Shown piece by piece: positions 3,957-5,096 of a DNA stretch of 5,096 nt; position 1 is the first letter of the stretch, and each line of letters opens with the position of its first letter. The DNA is from an uncultured Christensenellaceae bacterium (GTDB lineage Bacteria; Bacillota; Clostridia; Christensenellales; Christensenellaceae): positions 1-5,096 of the forward strand of contig CAKSBK010000103.1 in NCBI GenBank assembly GCA_934438035.1, read 5' to 3'. The notes below the pieces were generated by a model. It did not search any database, was not told the origin of the DNA, and saw nothing but the letters and a program-made list of their open reading frames with translations. A program made the translations under genes and the position numbers.

Positions 3957-5096
3957 ATGAAAGTAAGCAGAAGACGCTCGACGAGGAGAAGCAGAGCAAG
4001 CTTTAAAAGAAGCGGAACTGTGCAAGCCTCTTTTAAACGGGCGAAAACAAAAAATAATATAATTAAAAATGCGGGCAGCTTTTTTAAAAAGCTGTTTTCC
4101 GGAATAGGCGCGTTTTTTGCGGGGTTATTCTCAGCTATAAGCGCTTTTTTTGCGGGAATAGTAAAAAAAGCCGCTGCGCTTTCCAAAAAAACCAAAATTA
4201 TTACCGCAGCTGCGGGGGGAGCCGTTGTTTTGGCGGTAGCGCTTACGCTTATATTTACGCTTGGCGGCAGCAAGCCTGTAAGCATGGACGAGCCTGCTGA
4301 TATAGCAAATCTTACGGTAGGAAACATAGAGCCGTTAAACGACCTTGTCACGCTTTCCGATACGCAGAAGAACGCGATGATAGGCAAGGTTGAGGAACGC
4401 CCCGACGATCCTCCGCAGGAGACTTATCAATTGGGAGACGACCATTCCGAGGTAAGAAAAATTCAAAGCAGGCTTATGGAGCTAGGCTACTTGGGAGAGG
4501 ACGAGCCTACCTACGAATTCGGAGAAACCACTCAGCAGGCGGTCATATCTTTCCAAAAGAGCTGCGGCTTTAAGTCTGACGGCGTAGTGGATAAGGGAAC
4601 GTATGTAAAGCTGTTTTCGGAGGACGCGCCTGAATATTACGTAGGCACAGGCTCCGAGGGAACGGATGTTCAGCAGCTTCAGGAAAGACTTGTTGAGCTT
4701 GGGTTTATTCAAAAGGCGACGGGGTATTTCGGCTCGGAAACCCAGGAGGGCGTAATTCGCTTCCAAAACAAAAACGGCTTGACTCCGGACGGTAAGATAG
4801 GAAAAGAATCAAGAGAAGTATTGTTTTCCGACGACGTTAAGGCAAATGTATTAGGCTCGGGAGATTCGGGCACGCTTGTTACGAAGTATCAAACAAAATT
4901 GCAGACGCTGGGATATTTCTTCGGTACGGTTGACGGAAAATACGGCAGCGCTATGATAGAAGCGGTTAAGCTTTTCCAGCAGCAAAACGGACTTGACGCA
5001 GACGGATATCTCGGCGCAAAGACGAGAGAGGTGTTGGATTCTTCTGCGGTCGGAGCGTATGTTCTTGAAGTCGGAAGCACGGGCACCATGGTTACA
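3957..5096 (+). CDS. Membrane-anchored peptidoglycan-binding protein with PG_binding_1 repeats, 3'-truncated by the window edge
   Basis: An open frame of 380 codons starts at ATG 3957 and reaches the window end without a stop, so the C-terminus is missing. GAGAGG at 3946-3951 supports the start, 5 nt away. Residues 1-37 are strongly basic. Residues 41-67 form an amphipathic stretch with a tandem 11-residue repeat. A single transmembrane helix spans about 81-103 (ITAAAGGAVVLAVALTLIFT). Residues about 104-157 are an acidic linker. Three PG_binding_1 repeats follow, at about 159-222, 229-292 and 299-362, each with the L..LGY/F, F/YG..T..AV..FQ and GL..DG..G..T pattern. A fourth begins at 372. 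Basic residues before the helix predict an N-inside topology with the repeats facing the cell wall. Proteins of this type often end in a wall hydrolase or other catalytic domain, such as NlpC/P60, SleB-type or glycosyl hydrolase, but none is visible, so an enzymatic role cannot be assigned. It stands alone behind its own promoter. Confidence 0.9.
   Translation, partial: MKVSRRRSTRRSRASFKRSGTVQASFKRAKTKNNIIKNAGSFFKKLFSGIGAFFAGLFSAISAFFAGIVKKAAALSKKTKIITAAAGGAVVLAVALTLIFTLGGSKPVSMDEPADIANLTVGNIEPLNDLVTLSDTQKNAMIGKVEERPDDPPQETYQLGDDHSEVRKIQSRLMELGYLGEDEPTYEFGETTQQAVISFQKSCGFKSDGVVDKGTYVKLFSEDAPEYYVGTGSEGTDVQQLQERLVELGFIQKATGYFGSETQEGVIRFQNKNGLTPDGKIGKESREVLFSDDVKANVLGSGDSGTLVTKYQTKLQTLGYFFGTVDGKYGSAMIEAVKLFQQQNGLDADGYLGAKTREVLDSSAVGAYVLEVGSTGTMVT
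4092..4157 (+). repeat. Tandem 11-residue amphipathic repeat (LFSxIxAFFAG, two copies)
   Basis: Residues 46-56 (LFSGIGAFFAG) and 57-67 (LFSAISAFFAG) of the peptidoglycan-binding protein are identical at 9 of 11 positions. The DNA is identical at 24 of 33 bases, with several synonymous differences, so the duplication is old or the pattern is kept by selection on the protein. A preceding SFFKK (41-45) hints at a decayed earlier unit. Eleven-residue spacing suits a membrane-surface helix lying before the transmembrane segment. Confidence 0.7.
4431..5096 (+). repeat. Array of PG_binding_1 modules (three complete, fourth cut)
   Basis: The wall-binding modules repeat with a period of 70-72 residues, about 213 bp. 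The reference valines of the opening motif sit at residues 166, 238, 308 and 379. The copies are diverged at both protein and DNA level, so this is a domain array and not a recent tandem duplication. Copy 1 is the most divergent: it lacks the GSxG opening of the others, carries an insertion (EDEPTYEFG), and has the only cysteine of the visible protein (C203). Confidence 0.88.

Noticed and set aside
3860..4006. A 48-codon frame from TTG at 3860, preceded by AAGGAG at 3841-3846
   Set aside because: The ribosome-binding-like motif is 13 nt or more from the TTG, the frame crosses the promoter and palindrome, and it overlaps the start of the next gene out of frame.
3893..4387. A 164-codon minus-strand open frame opposite the start of the last gene
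   Set aside because: It is antisense to a well-supported coding frame with recognisable domains and covers that gene's promoter. Its Ala/Leu/Phe-rich product is a by-product of codon composition and resembles no family.

Overview
This window looks like a stretch of core-type chromosome from a Gram-positive member of the Bacillota, most likely an uncultivated Clostridia-type lineage. The grounds are the gene families present (a VanW/PG_binding_4 surface protein, an UPF0173 hydrolase, a YitT/DUF2179 membrane protein and a peptidoglycan-binding repeat protein), a tRNA gene with its CCA encoded, sigma-A-type promoters, purine-rich ribosome binding sites, and arginine codons that are overwhelmingly AGA/AGG (about 38 AGR to 7 CGN by hand count). 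The lineage assignment is inference. No phage, transposon, CRISPR or plasmid feature is visible.

Layout. (1) Positions 1-1352 hold the 3' part of a VanW-domain cell-surface protein whose N-terminus lies upstream. It ends in a Pro/Thr/Ser/Ala-rich tail and is followed by a strong intrinsic terminator with a GAAA tetraloop. (2) Positions 1452-3654 hold a tight three-gene operon on the plus strand: an UPF0173 metal-dependent hydrolase, a YitT-family membrane protein 8 nt later, and a HAD-family phosphatase whose ATG shares its A with the upstream TGA. A promoter is proposed just upstream, overlapping the T-tract of the previous terminator. (3) A bidirectional terminator at about 3657-3694 separates the operon from a convergent tRNA-Arg(ACG) gene on the minus strand. 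That gene has a perfect TTGACA-17-TATAAT promoter with an A-tract upstream of it. (4) A 184-nt spacer between the tRNA and the last gene carries the divergent tRNA promoter and a plus-strand promoter whose -35/-10 spacer is mostly one perfect 16-bp palindrome. (5) From 3957 to the window edge runs an open reading frame without a stop (380 codons visible). It encodes a basic N-terminus, a short amphipathic 11-residue tandem repeat, one transmembrane helix, and three complete plus the start of a fourth PG_binding_1 repeat.

How the genes relate. The two end genes are both predicted to be membrane-anchored cell-wall proteins that face the peptidoglycan. The middle operon combines two soluble hydrolases of unknown substrate with a membrane protein of unknown function. 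Nothing in the sequence shows that the three blocks act together, and each appears to be its own transcription unit. I see no clear novel multi-gene system. The most interesting points are the architecture of the last gene, the palindrome inside its promoter, the coupled YitT-HAD start, and a C-U mismatch in the tRNA T-stem.
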